Source: Blasia pusilla (taxonomy: Eukaryota > Marchantiophyta > Marchantiopsida > Blasiales). Taken from it: 64,000 bases of DNA. Made by a program: the position numbers and the translations under genes. The first letter of the stretch is position 1. Every line of letters starts with the position of its first letter. This document shows, piece by piece, positions 1-9,787 of this stretch. The notes beneath the pieces were generated by a model. It was not told the DNA's origin and did no database searches. It was given only the letters and a program-made list of their open reading frames with translations. The stretch is taken from positions 372,001 to 436,000 of the forward strand of contig CM114273.1 of assembly GCA_050084515.1 (NCBI GenBank), given 5' to 3'.

Positions 1-1896
1 TCTTGGCCCTGCATAGAACACAAACTCCATGACGTTGCAAGTCTCAGTACAACTTGAGAATCTGGAAGTTACATGGCTTGATGACTAGTGTTTGACACAG
101 AAACAAGGCTCAAGTAATCAAAATTTTCGATACAGTCCTGTACCACAGCTGAGACAATGTGATGTAACCACTCCATCTACAGCACCTTCTGCTTAAATGC
201 ACCGACATAGGAATGCTAATGGCACAGGCTGTCAGCACTCGAGTGTTTGAGCGACGTCATCCAAGAATTTAGGATCTGTCACCTGTAAAGCTGGATTGGC
301 GTCATTGTGGAAGGAGGAGAGTGTACATATAGCACCGACCAACATGCCCATTGGATGGGCATCATGTGGGAATGCTGAGATGATATTCTACAAAGAAATA
401 AGCAAGTGAATGTTCACACGATCAGTGAGGCCATAACTTTTAATTTCTACATGAAGAAGTAGCTAAAATGGGTCAGAGAAAACAACGATCAGCTGGGCAG
501 TCAAACAGCAGTTGGAGAATACCATACCAGCACACCCTCAGGCACCGCTGAGTGTTGTGCAACAGTAGTCTCCCACTCCACCAATTGTGACTTGGTCGGT
601 AAGTTTCCATAGACTGCAACCAATCAAGAGAACCAAACCGTCATGCAACGAACAAACACATGGAAGAATCACATCAGCAACTGTTGAAGTAGCATGGACA
701 AACAGAGCCAGATGGGAGCCCTTGAACATCTCGGTTCTCACTAGACAGAAGTGATCCAAATGCAAGCAAGCCAATCAGTGGAATCTTCATTATTTAAGCT
801 GGAGATCTCAAATACCTTCGAGAATCATGAGACCGTACTTGCACATAAACTTGGTTGGAAGCTTGCGTAACGCATGGAAAAGATTGTAAAATCAGTAAAC
901 TTGCTTTCTTGCTCCCCTATGCCAAGACTCTGGATGGAACTCATCTCGAAATAGACATTTATACAATGGTTCCAGCTATGGGTGGAGTGGAAATCATTGA
1001 GCAGACTGGCTTGTGACTATGAACTTACTGAGTAAACACGCCAGATCGAGAAAACTACTTCTCTGCGAATTCCACAATAACCATTCATATAGTGGTTCCA
1101 ACTATGGGCGGAATGGAGATCATTGACCAGCCTACCTTAAGACTCTACGAGTCCCTCAAGAGAGTTCCCAAAGAGAGATTCCTATAAGAGTTCCAACTAT
1201 GGGCGGAATGGAGATCATTGATGAGTCTGACTCGAGACTCTGCACTTACTGAGTAAGTATGCCACATCGAGGAACGTGCTTTTCTCCGCGAGCTCCTCAA
1301 TAGGATAGCCTCTGTAGCGCAAAATTCCCTTATCACCATCGATGTAAGAAATTGCAGAGCGCACTGGAGCTGTATTCAAATAACCGGGATCATACGTTCT
1401 AAGACCAAAACCATCCCCTCCAGCTGTGATCTGATCAGAAAAAAATACTCAATTGATCAACAAATCCAACTTACGTGCGCATTGTAGTGTAACGAGTGGA
1501 GAGCAATTCTCGATTTCGCTACAATAAGGGCTAATTAAAGCTGTTAGCTGCTTCGGATATCATATTAAACCACTCACTGCCGATCACTACAGGCCAAAAA
1601 TCACGAGAGGAATCGTCACACACCTTCTTCAAGTCGGTTGCCTTGATAGTGCCCCCTTCGCTGATTTCGAACTCATAGCTCTTTCCCGTTCTATTATCCA
1701 CGACCTTCAAAGTCCCCTTCCCTCCAGACGAAGCCGGTCGAATTTCCTGAGACAAACAACTTTCGCGAGCAAGGGAAATTGCGGAAGAAGGCACAGGGAG
1801 AAAATGGCGTGTCAGAGTGGCCAGCCTGATCGCAGTGGCGGCGGGGAGACGTCCGTCCACCTCCTCAGACTTCGCCGCAGCAGCCATGCTCGACAT
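1..1896 (-). CDS. CSY: Peroxisomal (glyoxysomal) citrate synthase, 5' part, 3' truncated by window edge
   Basis: Condenses acetyl-CoA and oxaloacetate to citrate in peroxisomes, for the glyoxylate cycle and export of beta-oxidation carbon. I assembled the exons by reading the minus strand: exon 1 1624-1896, exon 2 1250-1430, exon 3 528-613, exon 4 283-387, and exon 5 starting at 8. All introns are GT-AG and all phases match. Exon 1 carries a PTS2 peroxisomal signal, RLATLTRHF, and then [19 protein letters not shown]. Exon 2 holds [20 protein letters not shown] and [19 protein letters not shown]. Exon 3 reads [14 protein letters not shown]. Exon 4 reads [13 protein letters not shown] and [10 protein letters not shown]. 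Exon 5 opens with GQD. The order and motifs match plant CSY2/CSY3. The start is the ATG at 1896 or the one at 1887; an in-frame ATG at 1956 lies outside the conserved part. The catalytic C-terminal half is beyond the window. Confidence 0.93.
967..1308. repeat. Three-unit tandem duplication covering the end of citrate synthase exon 2 and its splice donor
   Basis: The segment TTCCAACTATGGGCGGAATG recurs at about 1092 and 1190, and in diverged form (TTCCAGCTATGGGTGGAGTG) at about 971. The unit at 1188-1308 contains the true exon 2 end and donor. The unit at 967-1083 keeps a recognisable exon-end segment plus the donor motif CTCAGTAAGT. The middle unit, 1092-1187, has lost most of the exon part. 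These are local duplications inside intron 2. Confidence 0.8.
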
Positions 1897-1940
1897 GTGC
1901 AGTCCCCTCCGAAACCAAAAAAAAATTTGCACAGTCACAT

Positions 1941-2335
1941 ACAGATACCAGTGCACCGCGCTCCGCTCCTTCGAGCGATTCGTTTGAGACCCTGAGTTTT
2001 ACTCGATCCACTAGAACGGTCCCGGACCCCCCTCCAGCCACCTGCGATTGCGTAACAAGCCCGATCTTCCTTACAATTTTGTGAATTCCGCGCGAAACAA
2101 GGCCGCAGATGCTCGCCACCGAACTGACGAAAACACTCAATACAGATACCAGACACGGCGCTCCGCTGCTTTTAGACACTCGTTGGAGAACCTGAAATTT
2201 CGCAGAAAACGCCTAAACGACCGCCAGCCACCTGCGATTGCGTAACAAGCCCGACCTTCCTTACTACTGTTGTAATCCGCGAGCGAGGGCCGCAGATATG
2301 CACACCACCGAATCGAGGAAAACGGCACCGAATTG
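1941..2335. repeat. Two-copy tandem duplication, period about 201 bp, upstream of citrate synthase
   Basis: Copy 1 starts at 1941 and copy 2 at 2142. Shared blocks include ACAGATACCAG, GCGCTCCGCT and CCACCTGCGATTGCGTAACA, the last near 2038 and 2227. It lies immediately 5' of the citrate synthase start, so it duplicates promoter or 5'UTR sequence. Open frames across it are by-products of the repeat. Confidence 0.85.
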
Positions 2336-2521
2336 CACGAGAGCCGGATAAGAACGCAACACTCTCGTTCCTCCGTCCTCGTCCCGTAGCAGGCGACCCG
2401 CTCCTTCGGCGCGTCCACGTCGGCTCACGGCTCCACGCGGGACATCCGACGTGGATTTCTCTCTCCTGCTTTGTCATCACTACTAGTTCGTTCGCCTGTG
2501 CCCGCCACCACTGCTCGTTCT

Positions 2522-2585
2522 TTCCGTCCAAACGAGACGGATGGATGGAGTTCCGTCCGTCTCGTTTGGACGGAACTCCATCCAT
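2522..2585. repeat. Interlocked inverted repeats (cruciform-prone)
   Basis: A 19-bp arm at 2522-2540 is the exact reverse complement of 2557-2575. A second arm at 2541-2558 pairs exactly with 2568-2585. The two stems overlap, so only one can form at a time. No gene is attached. Confidence 0.9.
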
Positions 2586-3025
2586 GATGAGATGCGATGG
2601 GACGCTACAAACTGTTCTAAAGTGGAATTTACTTCAACTGGAAATAGAAATTTGGAACAATTTTGAAGTTTTACTTTAACTTCCGTTGTGGCAACTCCAT
2701 TTCAAAAGTAGTGCCAAAAAGTCTCATGACCCGGTCCCATGCCGCCGGCTCCATGCCCAGTCGCAGTTGAGGTCGCTACGATCCTCGCGGTTATCTCTTC
2801 TCTTCGGTTGGAATACGTGGCAACACGGCTCGAATTCGGTTAAGGTGGCATCAAAGCCATCCGGCGGATCAACAAAGATCCAGAATCCTAGGGCCGGGTC
2901 CTGACGACCTCGGCCGCATGGGATCATGTCCTTTAAAAGGATTGATTCCAAAATTTTGCGAGTAGAAAATAGCCTAGTGAGGTAGTTGAGGTGCTTTGAT
3001 TTGGACTCGACTATCTTAACAAGTA
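2586..3025. other. Intergenic, no gene seen; partial MITE-like sequence
   Basis: Contains CCGGTCCCATGCCGCC near 2732 and GGGCCGGGTCC near 2891, resembling the terminal motif of the Harbinger-type MITE at 16574-16805. No clean ends or target duplication could be read. Confidence 0.35.
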
Positions 3026-3187
3026 CTAGTCTATCACCCATGCTATGCACGGGCGATATGTCTCTTGCCGCTAAACTTCATTCTCTATTAAACTCACATA
3101 GGTAAGTATTCGGACGAGCTCTCAAAGGACAGATGTCATCACCAAGAGGAGGGTCTCTCTAACCCCATCCTCTGTTAATAGTATAGA
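3026..3187 (-). mobile_element. Complete 162-bp non-autonomous Helitron
   Basis: On the minus strand the element begins after a host A with TCTATACTATTAACAGAGG. It ends with the hairpin CCCGTGCATAGCATGGG, a short spacer and CTAG followed by host T. These are the canonical Helitron signals: 5' TC, 3' stem-loop plus CTRR, A/T insertion. The 5' part resembles the element at 19866-20032. Confidence 0.75.
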
Positions 3188-4273
3188 TGCAGGCTTTTTA
3201 CTAACAATTGTACTAGACAACATGTGGAGGACGCGCACTTTCGCTTGCAACGGATTTTGTGATTTATTGTGACTAACATGAAAATAAGCCACTAGAAGGC
3301 ATCGACCGACATAAAGTTTTCGTGTCGTGACTTAGGGTCCGATCAACAGTTGTATTTTTGAAAAGTGGAATAAACAAGCAGAAAATAAGATGTCGCAAAT
3401 AACCAGACATATGGGACAATAAGAAAATTTATGATATTTGCGTGGTTATTCACGATCATAGTGAGTAGTGTATGATTTCTGAAAGCTTCTCTTCATCTTA
3501 TAAATTCTTACACAAACAAGCTACACATTATTCACAAAGTCAACAACATTCACACTGTCTCCATGCAAAGTTTTTGTATCCCTAAGGGAGATCAACATAA
3601 ACCAATGTTAGCCAATTCATAAAGTAGTCATAAAATTTGCAGCTGCCATTTATATTCCTCAAAATTGCAAGCTGGAAAATTATTTTTCTGATGAGTCAAC
3701 CGCATGTGCAATTGCTACATAGGCAAACAAGAGATCATGACAAAAAAAGATTGTAGAGAAAGACCTTGTATGGCACTAGTGAACTTATGAGGCTCTAGCC
3801 TTACACAACATTGTTATGACAATTTAAGCACCAGTAGAAGCCTCTATCAATTGGTTTGCTTTCTCCTCTAATTGAGTATCATTGTCGTACTTCTAAAGTA
3901 TGTAGTCCAAAAACTCATAGACATCTTACTTGAGTTGTTTCAGTGAGGATTGTAACTGCATGATGTGATCAATGTGAACTTTTCATCTTAACTAATAATC
4001 TGCAATAACATGTTAACAATTTCCAATTGATTTTGTGAGTTGTGCACATCCTCAATATTAGGTAGTGTTGTCTCATCTAAGTAAACAGGGACAATATCAT
4101 CATTTTGGCATATATATTGTAATGTTGTCAAGATATTTCTATTATCATAGATTCTCCTATGCCTTAATCGTTGCTCCACAATATAATCATCGTGAGAAAC
4201 ATCACAACCTACTCCCCTTTGTAGTGTGAGTTGAAATTCATGTAGGTAATCAATAAATTATATGTCGGAATGC
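3188..4273. other. AT-rich intergenic DNA, no gene recognised
   Basis: The only open frame over 60 codons (3988-4179, minus) matches no family I know. Probably old transposon remains. Confidence 0.4.
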
Positions 4274-4280
4274 TAAACAA

Positions 4281-4606
4281 GCAAGCTTGCATGTGGACAA
4301 AGTCTGTGTCCACGAGCATGTCCATGTTCGTGGACTTATGTACGTCCTATAGAAGGACTTATATATGTGGGTCCCACCTCCCCTTCCCCCCACCCACCCC
4401 ACTCACCCCACTTGCCTCCATATTCCGCACTTTCTCGTTTCTTCCTTCCTTCATCTCCACTCCTCCCCCCTTATTACCCCGTTTGCCCCTGCCTCGCCTT
4501 CCAACACCAGAAATAAATATGGACCCCACCTCTTGCAATCCAAGTCTGTGAACATGTCCATACTTGTCCATCATAGGGACAGACTTTCCATTTTTGTGCA
4601 ACCATG
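4281..4606. mobile_element. 326-bp MITE with imperfect terminal inverted repeats and TAAACAA target duplication
   Basis: The left end is GCAAGCTTGCATGTGGAC with ACAAAGTCTGTGTCC inside it. The right end, reverse complemented, reads CATGGTTGCACAAAAATGG and then AAAGTCTGTCC. TAAACAA flanks both sides (4274-4280 and 4607-4613). A related end lies inverted at about 6305-6395. The 7-bp duplication suggests hAT or Mutator ancestry; the superfamily is not certain. Confidence 0.6.
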
Positions 4607-4613
4607 TAAACAA

Positions 4614-5501
4614 TCCATGTGAAGTCACAAACTTTACCAATGAATGAAATAATGACATGGATAGATGCAAGGCTGATTAGACATATATTGAGAACCAACC
4701 AAGGATGTGAGTTAATTTTTTCAACCTCGACCAAGAATCTGAATTAAGTTTTTGAGCCAAAAATTGGTGTACATATCTAAATACGATTAAAAATTGATTG
4801 CATTTCTACAAAGTGGAATGTCTGATCTATGTAGCTTGAATAAAAGAGATAATTTTTTTGGAGAAATGCATTAAGTGAAATAACACAACTTCAAAAACAT
4901 GGAATGAAAGTGGAGACATAGGCCCACACAAACAATATCAATCACGTAAGTTTATCTCAACAAAATGGATAATTATGGATAAAATTTAAGAGAATAATAA
5001 GTCCTTTTGTCAACATTATGCATTAAGTATAAATCTGCATAAACAAGAAAAACTCAATCAAACTGAAGTAGAAGGAATTTTTACGCAATGACTTGAAAAG
5101 AATATAAATGAGTTACACTAGTTTCATATGCAAAATAGAGTGTTGGTGGTTGTTCAAGCATTGGTCAAATTTCTCTTTCAAAGTTGAGAGGCAAACATCC
5201 ACATATTGTTATTTTTTTGAAGTGCATGTTAGGGTGTTGGTATAACGATTGCGCAACACAAGAAAAATTTGTTTGTGTCTACATCATTTGAAACAAATGA
5301 TGAGAATTTACTCACAATATTATATGAAGATACAAGCTTCCACGTCCCTCTAACTCATATTGAATTAAGTTCTTGATCACTCATCCTAAAAAATTCTTAC
5401 TACCAAAAAAATACTTGTCAAGAAAAACTTTTAAGGCATGGATGGAACAACATCGGGCATTGAATCAAAGCATCTCTCCATGTGAAAGAAGAATTGAACT
5501 T
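4614..5501. other. AT-rich intergenic DNA, no gene recognised
   Basis: No open frame or RNA gene could be supported here. It adjoins the Helitron Rep-like fragment and may belong to the same decayed element. Confidence 0.35.
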
Positions 5502-5837
5502 CTAAAGTAGTGATTCTATTTCTATCACTTCCACCCTTTTAGTCTCAGATATCTCACCATTAGTCAAGGTGAGGAAAAAGCCATGCATGCCCCAACTCCT
5601 AACCATAGCCTTTAAGTTCTTATGATGCCGATCGTGCCATGTTGGACTCCCAAGAAGATGTGCGTTGATGTTATACTTGAATAGGTGACCATACATGTCC
5701 TCTTCAAGAAAATCTCGCTTAAGCTCATCCAAGTCCCTACTAAGAATATAACTAAACGTAGAGGATATCAATGCAATCGAATGCCATAACTTATACAATG
5801 TACATACATTAAAGAGTTGTTTTATTCGGATTTGCAT
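5502..5837 (-). pseudogene. Fragment resembling the Helitron Rep N-terminal (Helitron-like N) domain
   Basis: The 111-residue open frame contains LLGSPTWHDRHHKNLKAMV followed by GMHGFFLTLT. This fits the pattern GSP-x-W...L-x-AMV-x3-G-x3-FFLTLT that I associate with the N-terminal domain of plant and fungal Helitron Rep/helicase proteins. No Rep HUH motif or helicase domain is visible nearby, so it is a remnant at most. The call is from memory of the family. If right, it shows that an autonomous Helitron once sat among the non-autonomous copies. Confidence 0.4.
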
Positions 5838-6169
5838 ATACTCAAAAAAATGAACTACTGCCTTAGTTGAATCCTTTTAAGTCGCGAAATAGAAAAGAGA
5901 AAATCCCAATTCTAATGGTCAATTTGCAATCAAATAAGATTCCACGAACACCACTTAAAAAAAGTGTTCTCTTGATTTGCTACTCTCCCTTCAGAAGATA
6001 TTATCATTGTTGAATATATTATAAGAATGTCACATTGAATTGGTTAACAATATTGGATGTCATATAAAATATTCACAACAGTATTGGATGGGATCATCGA
6101 TCAAAAATATAGTTCTTACTACTTGGGAAAAATTGCCTATAATAAAATTGCACACTGATTATGACCTTG

Positions 6170-6395
6170 ACAACAAGGGGCCCCTGCCTGCACCAACCCG
6201 CCTCGAGTCTGCACTAGCCCGCTCTGAGCTCGATCAATGGGTGCGGGCTCCGTCAACGCGGGTCTAGGTGGCGGGCTCGAGGGCGGGCCGCACGTACCCA
6301 AGCCCACATGGAGATGTCTGTCCATAGGACGGACATAAGTCCGTGGACGTGGACACCGACTTTGTCCGTGTGCAACCTTGCACAGGATCTACCAT
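6170..6395 (-). mobile_element. Second, partial copy of the 4281-4606 MITE family
   Basis: Read on the minus strand, 6305-6395 gives TTGCACACGGACAAAGTC, GGTGTCCACG and GACTTATGTCCGTCCTATGG, matching the left end of the 326-bp element. The inner part is GC-rich and different, so this is a relative or truncated copy. Confidence 0.5.
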
Positions 6396-9300
6396 GCGCT
6401 TTTCATAAGTCCATCACCCAACACTGAGCAAGAAATAATTATCAACTAATCACACATAAACCACCATACGTAAGATATAAGTTAAGCACTCATCAATCAG
6501 GAAGAAATAACGAACCATCATGTGCAAGAGATAAGCCGCTCAAGTAGCAATGAGGAAGAAATAAAGATGGGAAAGGAATTTGTGGGTAAACTCGTGTGAC
6601 TCTACTCCTCCCAATGTGATGTAAGACATCTATGACCATGTTCGAGCATTACAAATCACAAGAACTAGAAGTAAGTGTAGATTGCTTGTCAGCATGAAAC
6701 AACTCTGATTTCTAACGTTTAGATCTCCTAATAAGTTTGCATTCTTTTGGGCCTACAAGTGACTTTTTGAAGATGTTAGTTCTTCTGGTGTATGATCCTT
6801 GCCCCATATATCATAAGATCTAGAAGTTTAAGTAGTTTACTTGCCATCATGAGACAAATTCGAATGGAACCCTCCCTTGTTGAAAGTTTAAGAATCTCTC
6901 TTTCCCTCTGTATTCAAAATTTAACCTTCTTAGTTGAAATAATTATTTCTTTTTCTCTCTTTCCCTCCCCTTTATTTAACAAAACCCTTCGGAACAAGTT
7001 ATTGTGAAGCCATTCTTTATTAATATCCTTCTTTCTTTCTTTCCTTGTGAAACCTGATAATGAGATGAAAACTTAACATCCTACACATGTTAACCAAAAT
7101 AATAATAGAAGTTGGATCATGAATTCTTTGATGTGCACATATGAGTTTCTTCCCTTGAAGAACAGAAAGTATGGAAGCGTACCTCATGGTGATGCATAGA
7201 GAAACTCTTCTTTTTTCCTTTTCTTTCATTACTCTTTTTTTTTCCCTCCTTTTATCTTATCCACTTGTCATCCGTGCGTGTATAATAAGTAGTTTCTCTT
7301 GCCTCTCTGCCTCCAATTTGCAGAGTAGAGTCCCCAAGGGCAAAGAAGACGACGCATATTTCTTTCTTAAGTGCACTAACCAAAGTGGATAAGAAGTATA
7401 TCAGCTTGCTGGAAGACTCATATGCCTTTATGGTGTGAGCAATGCCGACATAAAGGTGTTTTCTCTGTGCTGCAGCACACTGATGGGTTTTAGCGATTAG
7501 GCGTATTCCCCACAAACGGGAAAATATCATACAAGATTTCATGGACCTGCTCGGTCCACCTCTCATGATACAAAAGCCAGATATTCTGGTGTTTGATTCT
7601 GTGGGCATAATACCACCTTCACATTCAACTTGATCCACATCTCTCCCAAATCCCAGATATTCCAAGCCTTTCCGAGCAGTAATAATTAACATGCGATCGA
7701 TCAGTCTCTCCAGAAAAGAGTGCCCATGAGAGGCAACCTCAGCTGACTGCTTATATTATGTGAGTGTGGAAAGGTGAAAGCAACTCCCCAGTAAAGATTG
7801 AACATGATAGAATTTCTTGTGACTACTAGACCTCTGAAATAAATTGAAGAATTGCATCTATAAAGAATACTGCCTGATAAGTCCGTGTCACCTGTGTCAC
7901 CTATTAACCTTCGCTCGCACAAATTCAAGCTGAGCAAGATAGCTGCTCTCTGCTGGGTCATGCATTGATCGATGTCTACTGCACTCCCCTGCATCCTGAA
8001 CAAGCTTGTCACTTTCTCCACTGAATGCCATGGGATCCTGCTGTCCATTACTGATTATTAGAATGAAGTAACCAAGTTGCTAAGGTAGCCTGAACTTCAC
8101 CAATGCCAAAGAAACCACATGCAAACCAAACAAACTGGAGCTCCATATGCACAGTCATCTTGTGAGATCAGGACATGGTACTCAAAGCTCACAATTTTTT
8201 GGGCCACAACAGCCTATAAGAAATGACAATCCTGATCCCTAAGGATGCCGAAAGACACAAAACATCCCTACATGGTCAAGGAGATCGGAGAAGAACTACG
8301 CACATCAATCCATTAAAAGGTGCATGAATGGGAGGGGCGAGTCGGGAAAGGGTCTAAAATGATAGTGATCAAGGCAATCTGTTTTACTCAGAGACACAAG
8401 ACAGCTATGGGACTTCTAATTACAATATTTTCAGTACTTGTTCATGTCCAATCATGCCAAAGTAGGAAAGTAACCACGGTCAGTGCAGTGTCCTGGGAAG
8501 CTAGACATTCACTAGATGTTCTGTTGTTAGCCCACAAACTAATGTACAAATTTACATATATACAGAAATCCTACGATCCATCAATACACGCCTAGTCAGC
8601 AAAGAGTCTTTAGTAGTTCTGGGAAGCCCCTCATGGGAGCTGCAATTGAAAATGTAGTGAACCTCATGAAATTCCTTCAAATAGAAATGTCTTTAGTCTA
8701 TAAGTAACTACAGTGCCCTTTGCAGTTACTCTAAGTCTTATGAGTTATCCCTGAATCTCAACATTCATAGTCAGATGGCTACAACAGGCAATACTCAGTG
8801 AGTGCCTCTTACCACCTACCCTTCACTCTGCTGGATCTCTCTCCCCCATTATTCTAGATGCACTGGGTTGGAGTACACTGGGTTGGATTATCCCTTCATT
8901 TGGAACATAGCTCTTTGATGCCACCTAGGTGGGAAGGGCTGCATAGCTAATCAAGCCATTTCCAGGGGAGTGCCCTTCGTCTAGTGTTAATGGCTTTCTA
9001 AGATGTACAGAACAACAAAACAACTTGCTTGGCCTATGGTTGTTTCTGATCTTGGGTCCTTCCTCATCAAGTACCCAGACTGAGGAATTGATAAAGGGTG
9101 GTCAGTGACTGTTTGAGACAAAATGAATTCGACCTGAGACCTTCATCTCATCAACATATCACATTAACTTTCGGCCGCTGCCATCTTCTTTAAACAAGTG
9201 GAATGGAGGTTCCATGAAGTATTGATGATGGGACTCACCCTACTAAGTCCAAAATCTCTACCTGTATTTTATGGTCATCCCAAAATAAACAGAGAGCCCA

Positions 9301-9787
9301 TCTGAAATCTGCAGAAGCTGAATTGGATCGTTTGGCCTGCAGACCACTCTTATCTCTGTTCATGCCACAAGGATACTTGGCAGATCGGTACAAAGAGTTT
9401 TAGCCGACTGAGGAAAGGCAACCTTGAACAAGTGTGTCCAAAAATTTCCAATTAAGGGTTCAGGAATGAGTGCAGTGAGTTGAGTGCACTACAGAAATTA
9501 TCTCAAGTGGCCAGAACGAAAATGAAAATCCACAAAACACTGAGGTTTCCTTTCATATTCCATTAAAAGAAGGCAAGTAGTGTCAATCTAATTGGTCTTC
9601 AGAAAGCTTCCGTAACTTGCAAGTGTGAGAGCTGATCATAACATAAAAATGAATCACATCTTCAGTCCTTTGTCCAGGAACGTACAAACCATCAAATATG
9701 TGCAAGGGTCCTGAAGGTGCAGAAAAAAGCACAACAACAGATTTCCAAGTAGACCTCCAAGAACACACATAGCTGTCATATCTTTAA
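6396..9787. other. Intergenic DNA downstream of the F-box/SNF2 gene; no gene recognised
   Basis: Open frames at 7252-7692 and 7701-8048 (minus) and 8320-8595 (plus) have no family signature and no coherent splice structure. The part next to 9788 is probably the 3'UTR of the neighbouring gene. Confidence 0.4.

Noticed and set aside
7252-8048. 146- and 115-codon minus-strand frames
   Set aside because: Considered as 3' exons of the F-box/SNF2 gene, but no family similarity or splice continuity.
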